DNA from: Prevotella sp.
GTDB taxonomy: Bacteria > Bacteroidota > Bacteroidia > Bacteroidales > Dysgonomonadaceae
DNA length: 45,788 nucleotides
Direction of reading: 5' to 3'
Assembly (NCBI GenBank): GCA_031273295.1
Contig: JAISSD010000050.1
Location: 1 to 45,788, forward strand
Shown: positions 34,782 to 43,034 of the stretch, in pieces
How the letters are laid out: the number at the start of each line of letters is the position of its first letter
Position numbering within the stretch: position 1 is the stretch's first letter
Position numbers and translations under genes: made by a program
Notes under the pieces: generated by a model
The model's database searches: none
What the model saw: the letters and a program-made list of their open reading frames with translations, nothing else
Told to the model about the DNA's origin: nothing

Positions 34782-35276
34782 TTATATCTGTAGATCCTGT
34801 TCCTTTTTTGCTATCCTTATCCCTACTTTCTCTATTCCTTCCAGCTGTTTGTCACGCATGCCATGCTCTATCCTTACCCGGTAATTACGTTTTTCTTTAA
34901 AAACAATGTTGTTGTTAAAGGGAAAAGACGCCTGATATAGCGTACCGAATCCCGAACCTGTCCATTTCCCGAACTTATCGGCTAACAGGTATTGCATTTC
35001 CTGTTTGGCAAACACAGAATCATTTTCGAAATTTGTTTGAACAAAAAACCATATATTTCGATATGGATAATTTGTATTGTTTGTCACTTCAATGCTCATA
35101 CTGTAAGGAATGTTCAATTCGAAAGCTACAGAATCAATATCAAATACAAGCATGTCGTTTTGATCCCATTCGGCGTCCTTGATCTCGTGGAAACGATAAT
35201 ACGCCTCCTGATTGCCACAGGAGATACACATTATATTCAATAGCATGCCACAGCCGACGGACAGGATCTTATGCAT
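34782..35276 (-). CDS. gldH: Gliding-motility lipoprotein GldH
   Basis: A component associated with the Bacteroidota gliding and type IX secretion apparatus, also kept in non-gliding Bacteroidales. The start ATG 35276 overlaps the ricT stop by 8 bp and gives a lipoprotein signal with Cys20 (MCISC); longer frames read through the ricT tail. Family landmarks are NIPYSMSIEVTNNTNYPYRNIWFF, KFGKWTGSGFGTLYQAS and the IEHGMRD segment near the end. The length of 164 is normal. The ricT-gldH pairing is, from memory, conserved in Bacteroidales. Confidence 0.9.
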   Translation of the reverse strand: MHKILSVGCGMLLNIMCISCGNQEAYYRFHEIKDAEWDQNDMLVFDIDSVAFELNIPYSMSIEVTNNTNYPYRNIWFFVQTNFENDSVFAKQEMQYLLADKFGKWTGSGFGTLYQASFPFNNNIVFKEKRNYRVRIEHGMRDKQLEGIEKVGIRIAKKEQDLQI

Positions 35277-36771
35277 CAGGCTTTTTCTGGTCAGGCTTTC
35301 CATTTCTGTCATATCTGTTTCTGTCGTTCCTGTTATTCCGGTGACTGTTTTTATTTTGATTGGGCTGATTCTTATTGTCGGGCCTGTTGCCGTTAGTATT
35401 CGGCCCGACATTCCGTTTTGCGTTTGCCTGCCTGTTATTATTATTATTATTATTATTTCCTTGCCTGTTATTCTCCGCCTTGTTGTTTTCTCCCTGATCA
35501 CCGGAAGCTCCCTGTCCATTATTCCCGGGTTTGTTTTTCACGAACTTTTTCTTCTTGTTCCTGTTGTTATTTCCGCTGTTGTCGAAACGATTGATATTTT
35601 CCTGCAATATATCGTGCGAAGTGGACTTTTCGTTCTGCTCTTGAATTTCAGTCGTCAAATATGCAGGTTTCCCGCCTTGTTTATTGATCCTTATTATTTC
35701 GTATACCCTGTCTTTGGATAATGTCACAAGATTGGCGGCAAAATTTTTGTCTGTGGAATATGTCATCTCGCCCGAAAGGATATCCGTCTTGAAATGATAG
35801 AAAGAAGCGTCTTTGGTCTCCAGCGTTACCTCTCTTGGCGGCAGTTTCCGTTGCGCTTCCACATAAGTATCCACTTCGAAGTTAAGGCAGCATTTCAGTT
35901 TTCCGCACTGTCCCGCGAGTTTTTGAGGATTTAGTGGAATATCCTGCAAGCGGGCCGCCGACGTGGAAACCGAAACAAAGTTAGACATCGAGCTGGAGCA
36001 ACACAATTCGCGTCCGCACGGGCCGATACCTCCCACGCGTCCCGCTTCCTGCCGGGCGCCGATTTGCTTCATTTCTATCTTCACACGGAATTCCGGGGCA
36101 TACACTTTTATCAGTTGGCGGAAGTCGACACGGTCGTCGGCTATATAGTAAAAGATCGCTTTGTTGCCATCCCCTTGAAATTCGACGTCGCTGATTTTCA
36201 TGCCCAGCTTCAGTTCTTCGGCTATTTCCCTCGCGCGGATCATTGTCTTGTGTTCTTTTGCCCTTGCCTCGTTCCACTTGTCAATATCAGTTTGTTTTGC
36301 AATCCGGTAAATGCGTTTTGTTTCGCCTCGATAATTGTTTTTCAGCATTTGCAGACGTACAAGTTTGCCCGTCAGGGTCACTTCGCCGATATCGTGTCCC
36401 GGCGACGCTTCCACAGCAACAATATCGCCTCTGTATATTTCGATATTGTTGCTGTTCAGATAATAACCTTTGCGCGTATTCTTGAATTGCACTTCCACCA
36501 TTTGCGATTCTCCAGCGGTTTCCGGTAGATCCTGCAACCAGTCGTAAACTTCCAGCTTGTTTGTTCCCGAACAGCAACAGTCTTTTCCAGGGCAACCGCT
36601 CCCGGATCTGCATGAACCGCCTCCACCCGGGCTTTTTATGGCCCCGGCAGTTTCCGTTTCGGAGCCGGCTGTATCCAATGCTTTCCTGTTGGTTTTGACG
36701 CAGATGCATCCCACGGGCGTTTTACAAGAGCCTTCGCAATCGTGCGGGATAAATTTATTTTGATTTTCCAT
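35269..36771 (-). CDS. ricT: PSP1/RicT-family protein with Cys-rich N-terminus and Asn-rich tail
   Basis: RicT (YaaT/PSP1) in Bacillus belongs to a complex that promotes mRNA maturation and carries Fe-S clusters; the role here is by family. Residues 1-70 have an unusual run of Cys and Gly (CEGSCKTP, GCICV, CRSGSGCPGKDCCCSG). The PSP1 core spans about 80-330, with GRVGGIGPCGRELCCSS and LAGQCGKLKCCLNFE, the conserved cysteine motifs. From about 395 to 500 the chain is low complexity (Asn, Lys, Gln, Gly), containing eight consecutive Asn coded by one codon. It is followed by gldH with an 8-bp overlap. Confidence 0.92.
   Translation of the reverse strand: MENQNKFIPHDCEGSCKTPVGCICVKTNRKALDTAGSETETAGAIKSPGGGGSCRSGSGCPGKDCCCSGTNKLEVYDWLQDLPETAGESQMVEVQFKNTRKGYYLNSNNIEIYRGDIVAVEASPGHDIGEVTLTGKLVRLQMLKNNYRGETKRIYRIAKQTDIDKWNEARAKEHKTMIRAREIAEELKLGMKISDVEFQGDGNKAIFYYIADDRVDFRQLIKVYAPEFRVKIEMKQIGARQEAGRVGGIGPCGRELCCSSSMSNFVSVSTSAARLQDIPLNPQKLAGQCGKLKCCLNFEVDTYVEAQRKLPPREVTLETKDASFYHFKTDILSGEMTYSTDKNFAANLVTLSKDRVYEIIRINKQGGKPAYLTTEIQEQNEKSTSHDILQENINRFDNSGNNNRNKKKKFVKNKPGNNGQGASGDQGENNKAENNRQGNNNNNNNNRQANAKRNVGPNTNGNRPDNKNQPNQNKNSHRNNRNDRNRYDRNGKPDQKKPDA
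35435..35458. repeat. Trinucleotide microsatellite inside ricT
   Basis: Seven tandem TTA units and one TTT (AAT/AAA-type codons on the coding strand), encoding eight Asn in the disordered tail. Gain or loss of units would keep frame. Confidence 0.8.
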
Positions 36772-36993
36772 TATATATTTAATTTAAATTGATTAAAACA
36801 AAGCCCCTTTTCCGGCTCTGTGGGTTTATATTACTACGGGAATTTATCGGCAGCTAACAATGCGGCCTGTTTTCAAATCATTAAAAAAGGCGGCGCCTGT
36901 AACGCTTTTTTCCTGTTTTTCCGGAATCCCGTTTTTCGTTCTCTGTTTTTCGTTTAATACATTCGCTAATTTGCCAATCGATCATATATTGAT

Positions 36994-37101
36994 GTAAGTA
37001 CGGGATTTAAATTAGTTCATATTATTTATGTGACTATTACTATTGGTAATCAAACTATTAATGTTCAAAATAATTAAAACTGTTTAGTGTTCCGTACTTA
37101 C
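36994..37101. repeat. Inverted-repeat-bounded segment (MITE-like)
   Basis: GTAAGTACGG at 36994-37003 is the exact inverse of CCGTACTTAC at 37092-37101, enclosing 88 bp of AT-rich DNA. It lies between the holB stop and ricT. The remaining part of 36772-36993 has no gene or recognisable -7 box. Confidence 0.6.
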
Positions 37102-37113
37102 GGATAAATATTA

Positions 37114-38241
37114 TTACTGTTTTATCAGCATTGTTATTTTCAGGCAAAGATCGAAAAAAACCATCTTTGCATTTACATTTTGCTCTATATGTTGCTCGGC
37201 TAAAGCCAGTTCGTTCATAAATCCGATTATATTCCTTTCATTGATAAACGGAGCAAAGCGCATGCCGAAACCGGCTTCATCCTGCGTCAGATATACCATT
37301 TTCGCCTGGTTAAAATTACTGGCGAAGTACTCGCGTATCAGGCGCTGGCTGTATTGAAGGAAGCCTTTCTGATTTTCGCGACCCACGCCTGCTATTTCGT
37401 TGCTGGCAGTTTTTATTTCTTTTATATTGCGGGCGTATGATGCGCGCATCATCCGGACAAAGAGATTGAAGAACATCTTGAGCTCTTCGTTTAAACTGAT
37501 TGTCTCCATCGCCTTCAGGTAGCTTCCATTTGCCAGACGGGAAACGCTTGCGGCGTCTTCCGGCGTAATATTGCAAGCCGCCTCCAAAGCCCGGGCCATC
37601 TCTTTTTCCTCCACGCCATGTATGTTGATGCGCTGGCAACGGGACTGTATGGTTGTGATAATATGATCCGGCATATTGGAAACCAACAGGAATATTGTAT
37701 TGTCGGTCGGTTCCTCTATTATTTTCAGCAACTTGTTGGCGCACGATTCGTGCATCTTTTCGGGAAGCCAGATGATCATCACTTTATACCTGGCCTCGTA
37801 TATTCTCAGGCTCAATTTACGGATTATTTCCTCGCTTTCTTTCGAGTAGATCAATCCTTGCGAATTTTCAACGTCGATGTAACCGAGCCACCGGCTGAAA
37901 CTGAAATAGCAGCTTTGCCGGATAAACTCCCGCCATTCGGTAATGTAATCGTCACAGACTTCTTTCTTCTTCTTTGCCGCTTTCTTGACGATGGGGAAAA
38001 CAAAATGCAGGTCGGGGTGTACCAGATGGTTGTATTTCACACACGACGGGCATTTGCCGCAAGAATCCGTTTCCGATGGATCCTCGCAATTCAGATATTG
38101 GGCATAAGCCAGCGCCAAAGGGAATTTTCCAACCCCTTCCTGTCCGCAAAAAAGCTGTGCATGAGGAATAATCCCCTTTTTCGCTGAATTTATCAACTGC
38201 TCTTTTACATCGTTTTGTCCTATTATATCTCTAAAAAACAA
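37114..38241 (-). CDS. holB: DNA polymerase III, delta' (clamp-loader) subunit
   Basis: Part of the clamp loader that puts the beta clamp on DNA. AAA+ fold with a modified Walker A GQEGVGKF (33-40), in which the usual Ser/Thr is Phe, so ATP binding is unlikely, as in other delta' subunits. The zinc module has Cys52, Cys61, Cys64 and Cys67 (CGKCPSC), and MHESCANKLLKIIEEP and the SRC motif QSRCQ follow. The 375 residues are typical. It sits in a minus-strand run 34 bp after metF. Confidence 0.93.
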   Translation of the reverse strand: MFFRDIIGQNDVKEQLINSAKKGIIPHAQLFCGQEGVGKFPLALAYAQYLNCEDPSETDSCGKCPSCVKYNHLVHPDLHFVFPIVKKAAKKKKEVCDDYITEWREFIRQSCYFSFSRWLGYIDVENSQGLIYSKESEEIIRKLSLRIYEARYKVMIIWLPEKMHESCANKLLKIIEEPTDNTIFLLVSNMPDHIITTIQSRCQRINIHGVEEKEMARALEAACNITPEDAASVSRLANGSYLKAMETISLNEELKMFFNLFVRMMRASYARNIKEIKTASNEIAGVGRENQKGFLQYSQRLIREYFASNFNQAKMVYLTQDEAGFGMRFAPFINERNIIGFMNELALAEQHIEQNVNAKMVFFDLCLKITMLIKQ

Positions 38242-38275
38242 GTCTTTTAATATTACGGTTAATTTATAACAACAT

Positions 38276-39226
38276 TCAGTATATTTCCCTGGCTATTCGT
38301 CGAACGCTTCCGGTAGCCAGCAATGAATAGAAGTGCAAACCGGGCGCCCCGTGTGCAATCAGTTCCCTGCATTGTTTTATGCCCCATTCTATGCCCACTT
38401 CTCCGGCTTCGTCGTCAGTCTTGCATTTACGAAGTTCAATTGCCAGTTCTTCCGGGATGCTTGAACGGAAAATCCGGGGCAATACATCCAACTGGCTCAT
38501 CAATACAATCGGTTTTATACCCGGAATGATCGGCTGTGTTATGCCTTCCTTGCGACATTTGTCGACAAACGAGAAATATTTTTCATTGTCAAAAAACATC
38601 TGGGTGACAAAGTATTCGGCGCCATTTTCCGCTTTTTTCTTCATATAGCGGATATCCGATTCCAAATTCGGGGCGTCTTCGTGTACTTCGGGGTAACACG
38701 CCATGCCGTAAGCAAAAGGGGTGGCATTCTTTTCGAACGTCGTTCCGTCAATGGCAATCCCCTCATTGAAATTGTTTACCTGGATCTGCAGGTCGGTGGC
38801 ATATTCGTTCCTGTTAGGATACGTCTGTTCCGGCGCAAGGCGTTTGGTATCGCCCCTTAGCAGAAGCAAGTTGTGCACATGCAAGAAGTTCAGGTCTATC
38901 AGCGCATATTCGGTTTCTTCTTTCGAAAAACCTTTACATATCACGTGCGGAACGGCTGTCACATTGTATTTATGCTGAATGGAAGCGGCTATGGCCACAG
39001 AGCCGGGACGCTTGCGGATATTTATTCTTTTGACCGTACCGTCGGGCGTCTGCTGATCGAGATACTCGCTATGATGCGTCGTGATATTTATATATTGCGG
39101 TTCAAATTCAATTAGTTTATCAATGATGTTATACACTTTTTCGATATTGTTTCCCTTCAACGGAGGCAATATCTCGAACGAGAAAGCGGTTTTGTCATGC
39201 TTGTTTATTAATTCGGTTACAGTCAT
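38276..39226 (-). CDS. metF: Methylenetetrahydrofolate reductase
   Basis: Reduces 5,10-methylene-THF to 5-methyl-THF using a flavin, for methionine synthesis. A TIM barrel: N-terminal FSFEILPPLKG carries the catalytic Glu; YINITTHHSEY, VPHVICKGFSKEE and LLLLRGDTKR are family signatures; YFVTQMFFD and GIKPIVLMSQL follow. The length of 316 fits the bacterial MetF. It works with FolD at the other end of the window. It is 88 bp after rseP and 34 bp before holB. Confidence 0.95.
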   Translation of the reverse strand: MTVTELINKHDKTAFSFEILPPLKGNNIEKVYNIIDKLIEFEPQYINITTHHSEYLDQQTPDGTVKRINIRKRPGSVAIAASIQHKYNVTAVPHVICKGFSKEETEYALIDLNFLHVHNLLLLRGDTKRLAPEQTYPNRNEYATDLQIQVNNFNEGIAIDGTTFEKNATPFAYGMACYPEVHEDAPNLESDIRYMKKKAENGAEYFVTQMFFDNEKYFSFVDKCRKEGITQPIIPGIKPIVLMSQLDVLPRIFRSSIPEELAIELRKCKTDDEAGEVGIEWGIKQCRELIAHGAPGLHFYSLLATGSVRRIAREIY

Positions 39227-39314
39227 ATCCTTGTTTTGATTTCGGGTTTCCGTTTTCCGTTTTTACCGGTTAACGGCGCATCCGGTTTATTCGCTGATTT
39301 TCCAATCGTCATTT

Positions 39315-40682
39315 TTAAAAAAAGATCCTCATTATATCGTTCCCGTTGGCGACCAGCAGCACAAGCAACAGGAATATCATTCCTCCCATCTGGGCATACT
39401 CCATAAATTTCTCGTTCGGTTGCCGCCTGGTGACGACTTCATATAACAGAAACATAATGTGCCCGCCGTCAAGCGCGGGAACAGGAAGTATATTCATAAA
39501 CGCAAGAACGATTGACAGGAATGCCGTCATCGACCAAAACGCGTACCAGTCCCACCGGGCCGGAAACATATTCCCGATTCCGGCAAATCCGCTCAGGTTC
39601 TTCACGCCTTCTTTGGAAAAGACAAAGCGGATTTGAGCGACATATCCTTTAAGCGTCGCTATCCCGTTTTGTATACCCGCGGGGAATGACTCGAAAAAGC
39701 CGTAATGGTCGGTGCGCATGTTCTCTTTCGAGAATATATCGGACGTCTTTGTCGGCGATATGAAGCCCAGTACGCCGAAAGTATCTATTGCCGCCGTCAG
39801 GGTCTGCATTTCGCCGTTGCGGTAAAATGTGACCGCCAGCGCGCGCGTTTCGTCATTCTCCAGCCGGTCGCTTATGCCTGCTATGTATCTCTGCACTCCA
39901 AGCAATGAAGTAACAGACACGGAATCGAGAGCGGTTATGCTGTCGCCGCGGATCATGCCTATTCTTTTTGCTTCGGAATTTTCAGTTACGCTGTCTATGA
40001 CAGGGGATATCCAATAGTCGTAAGCCACTTTTTTGGAAGCAATCACACTATCGGCGAAACTTTCCGGCAAAGCCAGCTCCATTTGTTTGCCATCGCGTTT
40101 TATCGTTACCGTTTTGGCGTCTATAAAGCGCATGAAAGTATTCATGTCCAAAACTCCGCGCCCCATCACAAGTTCCTTGCCGTCGGCGCTTATCAGTATA
40201 TCCTTGTCCCGAAATCCCCCGTTTCTTTTTACTGTTTCGGAGAAAACCATCCCGTCTTTCACATTTTTCAGAGGCAGATACTCGTCTCCCCATAAAAAAA
40301 GCATCATGGAAAATACGATGATGGCAAGCGCGAAGTTGAACAGGACGCCTCCGATCATTACAAACAGGCGTTGCCATGCGGGTTTGGAACGAAATTCCCA
40401 TGGCTGGGGCGGAAGGGCCATTTGCGCTTTGTCCATAGACTCGTCTATCATTCCCGATATTTTTACATATCCGCCCAGAGGGAGCCATCCTATTCCGTAT
40501 TCGGTGTCGCCGTTTTTGGGTTTGTATTTGAACAAAGAGAACCACGGATTGAAAAACAGATAGAATTTTTCAACTCTTATCTTGAAGAAACGGGCAAATA
40601 AAAAATGTCCGAACTCGTGTATAATAACCAGTATCGACAAACTTAGTATTAATTGCAAGGCTTTAATTAAAATTGTTTCCAT
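39315..40682 (-). CDS. rseP: RIP metalloprotease RseP (site-2 protease)
   Basis: An inner-membrane zinc protease that cleaves transmembrane substrates such as anti-sigma factors or leftover signal peptides. The zinc motif HEFGH is at 22-26 in the first helix; the third ligand motif is in NILPVPALDGGHI near residue 405. Between them are helices at about 105-130 and one PDZ-type region at about 195-290. The 455 residues and four helices are standard. No anti-sigma gene is adjacent. It follows dxr by 16 bp, an order commonly seen in bacteria. Confidence 0.95.
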   Translation of the reverse strand: METILIKALQLILSLSILVIIHEFGHFLFARFFKIRVEKFYLFFNPWFSLFKYKPKNGDTEYGIGWLPLGGYVKISGMIDESMDKAQMALPPQPWEFRSKPAWQRLFVMIGGVLFNFALAIIVFSMMLFLWGDEYLPLKNVKDGMVFSETVKRNGGFRDKDILISADGKELVMGRGVLDMNTFMRFIDAKTVTIKRDGKQMELALPESFADSVIASKKVAYDYWISPVIDSVTENSEAKRIGMIRGDSITALDSVSVTSLLGVQRYIAGISDRLENDETRALAVTFYRNGEMQTLTAAIDTFGVLGFISPTKTSDIFSKENMRTDHYGFFESFPAGIQNGIATLKGYVAQIRFVFSKEGVKNLSGFAGIGNMFPARWDWYAFWSMTAFLSIVLAFMNILPVPALDGGHIMFLLYEVVTRRQPNEKFMEYAQMGGMIFLLLVLLVANGNDIMRIFF

Positions 40683-40698
40683 TGAAAAATTCAGAGTG

Positions 40699-41847
40699 TT
40701 ATTTGATAAAATCTTTTGCTATGCGACGGGCTTCCGCATCTGTCTGCACATAATCTTCGTATGACGGAGCCTGAATAAAACCTGTTTTACGCATTGTTTT
40801 TTCTATAATATCGCTCATTTCCAAAAATCCGACCCGGTCTTTAAGGAAAGCGTCTACGGCTATTTCGTTTGCCGCATTCATGATGCAAGCCATATTTCCC
40901 TTCACACGCGCCGCTTCAAATGCGAAAGCCAGATTGCGGAACCGCTTCGTGTCGGGTCTTTCGAACGTCATTGTTTTCAGTTCGAAAAAATCAAGACGTT
41001 TGAAATTCGATCTCAATCTGTCGGGATAAGCCAGTGCGTACTGTATCGGCAAATGCATGTCGGGTAATCCCAGTTGAGCGATAATGGACGAATCCTCGAA
41101 CTGTACCATGGAGTGGATCACAGATTGCGGATGTACCACAACTTCTATCCGGTCGGGCGCGATATCGAACAGCCATCCGGCTTCTATCATTTCCAGCCCC
41201 TTGTTCATCAGCGAGGCCGAATCGATTGTAACCTTGGCTCCCATGTTCCAATTCGGATGCATCAGCGCTTCGGCTTTGGTCGCTTTGGCTAACCGGCTCG
41301 GGGAATGGTTTCTGAACGGGCCTCCGGACGCGGTGAGAATGATCTTTTCGACAGGAGACCGTTCTCCGTTCAAACACTGGAAAATGGCGGAGTGCTCCGA
41401 ATCGACGGGCAATACGGGAACCTTATGTTCAACGGCTAAATTTGTAATCAGTTCTCCCGCCACAACCAGCGTTTCCTTGTTGGCCAATGCAATCGCTTTT
41501 CCGGCTTTTATAGCGCTTATAGCAGGTTTTAGCCCCGAATAGCCCACCATGGCGGCAAGTACCATGTCTACCGGCCCGCTTTGCGCCACCTGAACAATCG
41601 ATTCGCTTCCGGCCCAAACCTTAACGGGCAAATCCCGCAAGGCGTCTTTCAATTGACCGTACTTGCTTTCATTGGCAATGACTGCAACCTCGGGAGAAAA
41701 CTCGCGTACCTGCCTGATCAACAAATCTATATTTTCATTGGCGGTCAAGGCGTATACCTCAAACCGGTCGGGGTTTTCCCTGACTATGTCGAGCGCTTGC
41801 GTCCCTATAGAGCCTGTGGAACCTAGTATTGCAATATTTCGTTTCAT
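40699..41847 (-). CDS. dxr: 1-deoxy-D-xylulose 5-phosphate reductoisomerase
   Basis: Converts DXP to 2-C-methylerythritol 4-phosphate with NADPH, the first committed step of the MEP route. NADPH-binding GSTGSIGTQ is at 9-17; the metal/substrate region has LPVDSEHSAIFQCL and TASGGPFR, and the flexible-loop part is HPNWNMGAKVTIDSASLMNKGLE. The length of 382 is normal. Its pathway partner IspE is encoded at 10749. It starts 8 bp after the M23-like gene stop, so the two share a transcript. Confidence 0.96.
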   Translation of the reverse strand: MKRNIAILGSTGSIGTQALDIVRENPDRFEVYALTANENIDLLIRQVREFSPEVAVIANESKYGQLKDALRDLPVKVWAGSESIVQVAQSGPVDMVLAAMVGYSGLKPAISAIKAGKAIALANKETLVVAGELITNLAVEHKVPVLPVDSEHSAIFQCLNGERSPVEKIILTASGGPFRNHSPSRLAKATKAEALMHPNWNMGAKVTIDSASLMNKGLEMIEAGWLFDIAPDRIEVVVHPQSVIHSMVQFEDSSIIAQLGLPDMHLPIQYALAYPDRLRSNFKRLDFFELKTMTFERPDTKRFRNLAFAFEAARVKGNMACIMNAANEIAVDAFLKDRVGFLEMSDIIEKTMRKTGFIQAPSYEDYVQTDAEARRIAKDFIK

Positions 41848-41855
41848 ATATGGTT

Positions 41856-42761
41856 TCAGAAGGATATATAGTTTTCAGGATTTACGGCGTTTCCTCTATG
41901 CCAAAGTTCAAATCCGAGGGACGGAGCCGCCGCATTATCCTCTTTTCCTTCCTCTTTTTTTGTTTCTATTACGGCTACAGCCTCTCCTGTACGCACCTTG
42001 TCCCCTGTTTTCTTCAAGAGTAAGGCGTTGTATTTATATACGGAGACGAATCCGTTCTTATGCTGGATCTGCATTGTATATCCTGTTTTTATGTCGTATC
42101 CGGCAAAGATGACCACGCCTTCGAGCGTTGCCGACACAGTTTCTTTGGGAGAAGTTTTTACTGTTATGCCAAAGCGCTCGTTGCCGGGATCGAATTTACC
42201 GGCTACAATTCCGCTGACCGGCCTGAAGAATACGACGCCTTCCATCGGATTCGCAGAGGCTGGCGATAATACAGACAGGTTATACCGTTCCTCGTCTTCG
42301 TACCGTTTGGTATATTCTTCTTCCAGGCCTGTTTTTTTCAACGACGGATCGTTTTCAGACACCGATACCGTATCCGGAATCTTTACAGAGTCTATCTGGC
42401 GGGCGCCGTCAAAAATATCGCGCAGATTGTTTATATAAGCCTCCTGATACTTTAATTGCAGTTCGAGGGAATCGGCTTTTATAGCCGATCTGATGGCTTT
42501 TCCCCTTACTTCGGAGTCGAGGTAGCCGGGCAGATAATAACGAATGGGCGTTGCAATGATAATGGCCGACGTGATCGACACGAGAAAAAAAGCGAATACA
42601 AGAATCAAAACCACGCCCGAGAACTTGGAGGCCTTGATCTGCCATATCTCTTCAAGCGTATTTTCATTCATTACGGAAAGGCGGTATTTGAAGTGCAACC
42701 GCTTCCATAGATCATGTTTGTTTTTCTTCTTCTTTATCATTCGGTTGTATGGCTTTTTCAC
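41856..42761 (-). CDS. LytM/M23-fold protein with degraded zinc site, membrane anchored
   Basis: A likely envelope protein. A basic cytoplasmic N-terminus (MIKKKKNKHDLW) precedes one membrane helix at about 47-72; a stalk with predicted coils leads to a LytM-like domain at about 175-301. In active M23 endopeptidases, zinc is bound by HxxxD and HxH, with another catalytic His. Here the matching segments read RFGIT, YKYN and PSLGFEL, so all of these positions are replaced. It therefore probably acts like EnvC/NlpD, as an activator or scaffold rather than a peptidase. It heads the dxr-rseP-metF-holB-ricT-gldH run. Confidence 0.85.
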   Translation of the reverse strand: MKKPYNRMIKKKKNKHDLWKRLHFKYRLSVMNENTLEEIWQIKASKFSGVVLILVFAFFLVSITSAIIIATPIRYYLPGYLDSEVRGKAIRSAIKADSLELQLKYQEAYINNLRDIFDGARQIDSVKIPDTVSVSENDPSLKKTGLEEEYTKRYEDEERYNLSVLSPASANPMEGVVFFRPVSGIVAGKFDPGNERFGITVKTSPKETVSATLEGVVIFAGYDIKTGYTMQIQHKNGFVSVYKYNALLLKKTGDKVRTGEAVAVIETKKEEGKEDNAAAPSLGFELWHRGNAVNPENYISF

Positions 42762-42813
42762 TGTCGAAAGGCTTTCAGATTCCCGTTATTGGAAATATGT
42801 AGCCGCCAAATTG

Positions 42814-42821
42814 CAAATTTA
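42814..42821 (-). promoter_or_regulatory. -7 box (TAAATTTG) for the LytM-dxr run
   Basis: Full TAnnTTTG match on the minus strand 52 bp upstream of ATG 42761. No -33 box is obvious. Confidence 0.45.
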
Positions 42822-42925
42822 AGAAAAAAGTGACATATTAAAGATAGAACCGGGAGAAGATTGCATCAAAATATCTTTTTTTCAAATATTTGTTTTAAAA
42901 CGGCGTTATTCTTATTTTTTTTAGT

Positions 42926-43021
42926 TATTTTTGCAGTTTGTAATTTGTTGGATTAAATTTTCCTGTTGAATTATTTCCAGAGGATATACAATTATAATAA
43001 TCTATATTTGTTCTATATTTG
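42926..43021 (+). promoter_or_regulatory. Three -7 box candidates ahead of spt
   Basis: TATTTTTG at 42926-42933 and TATATTTG at 43003-43010 and 43014-43021. The last is too close to the ATG at 43035 for a normal leader; the first would give about 95 nt, the second about 18 nt. Which is used cannot be told. Confidence 0.4.
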
Positions 43022-43034
43022 TTGAAAATCGAGT

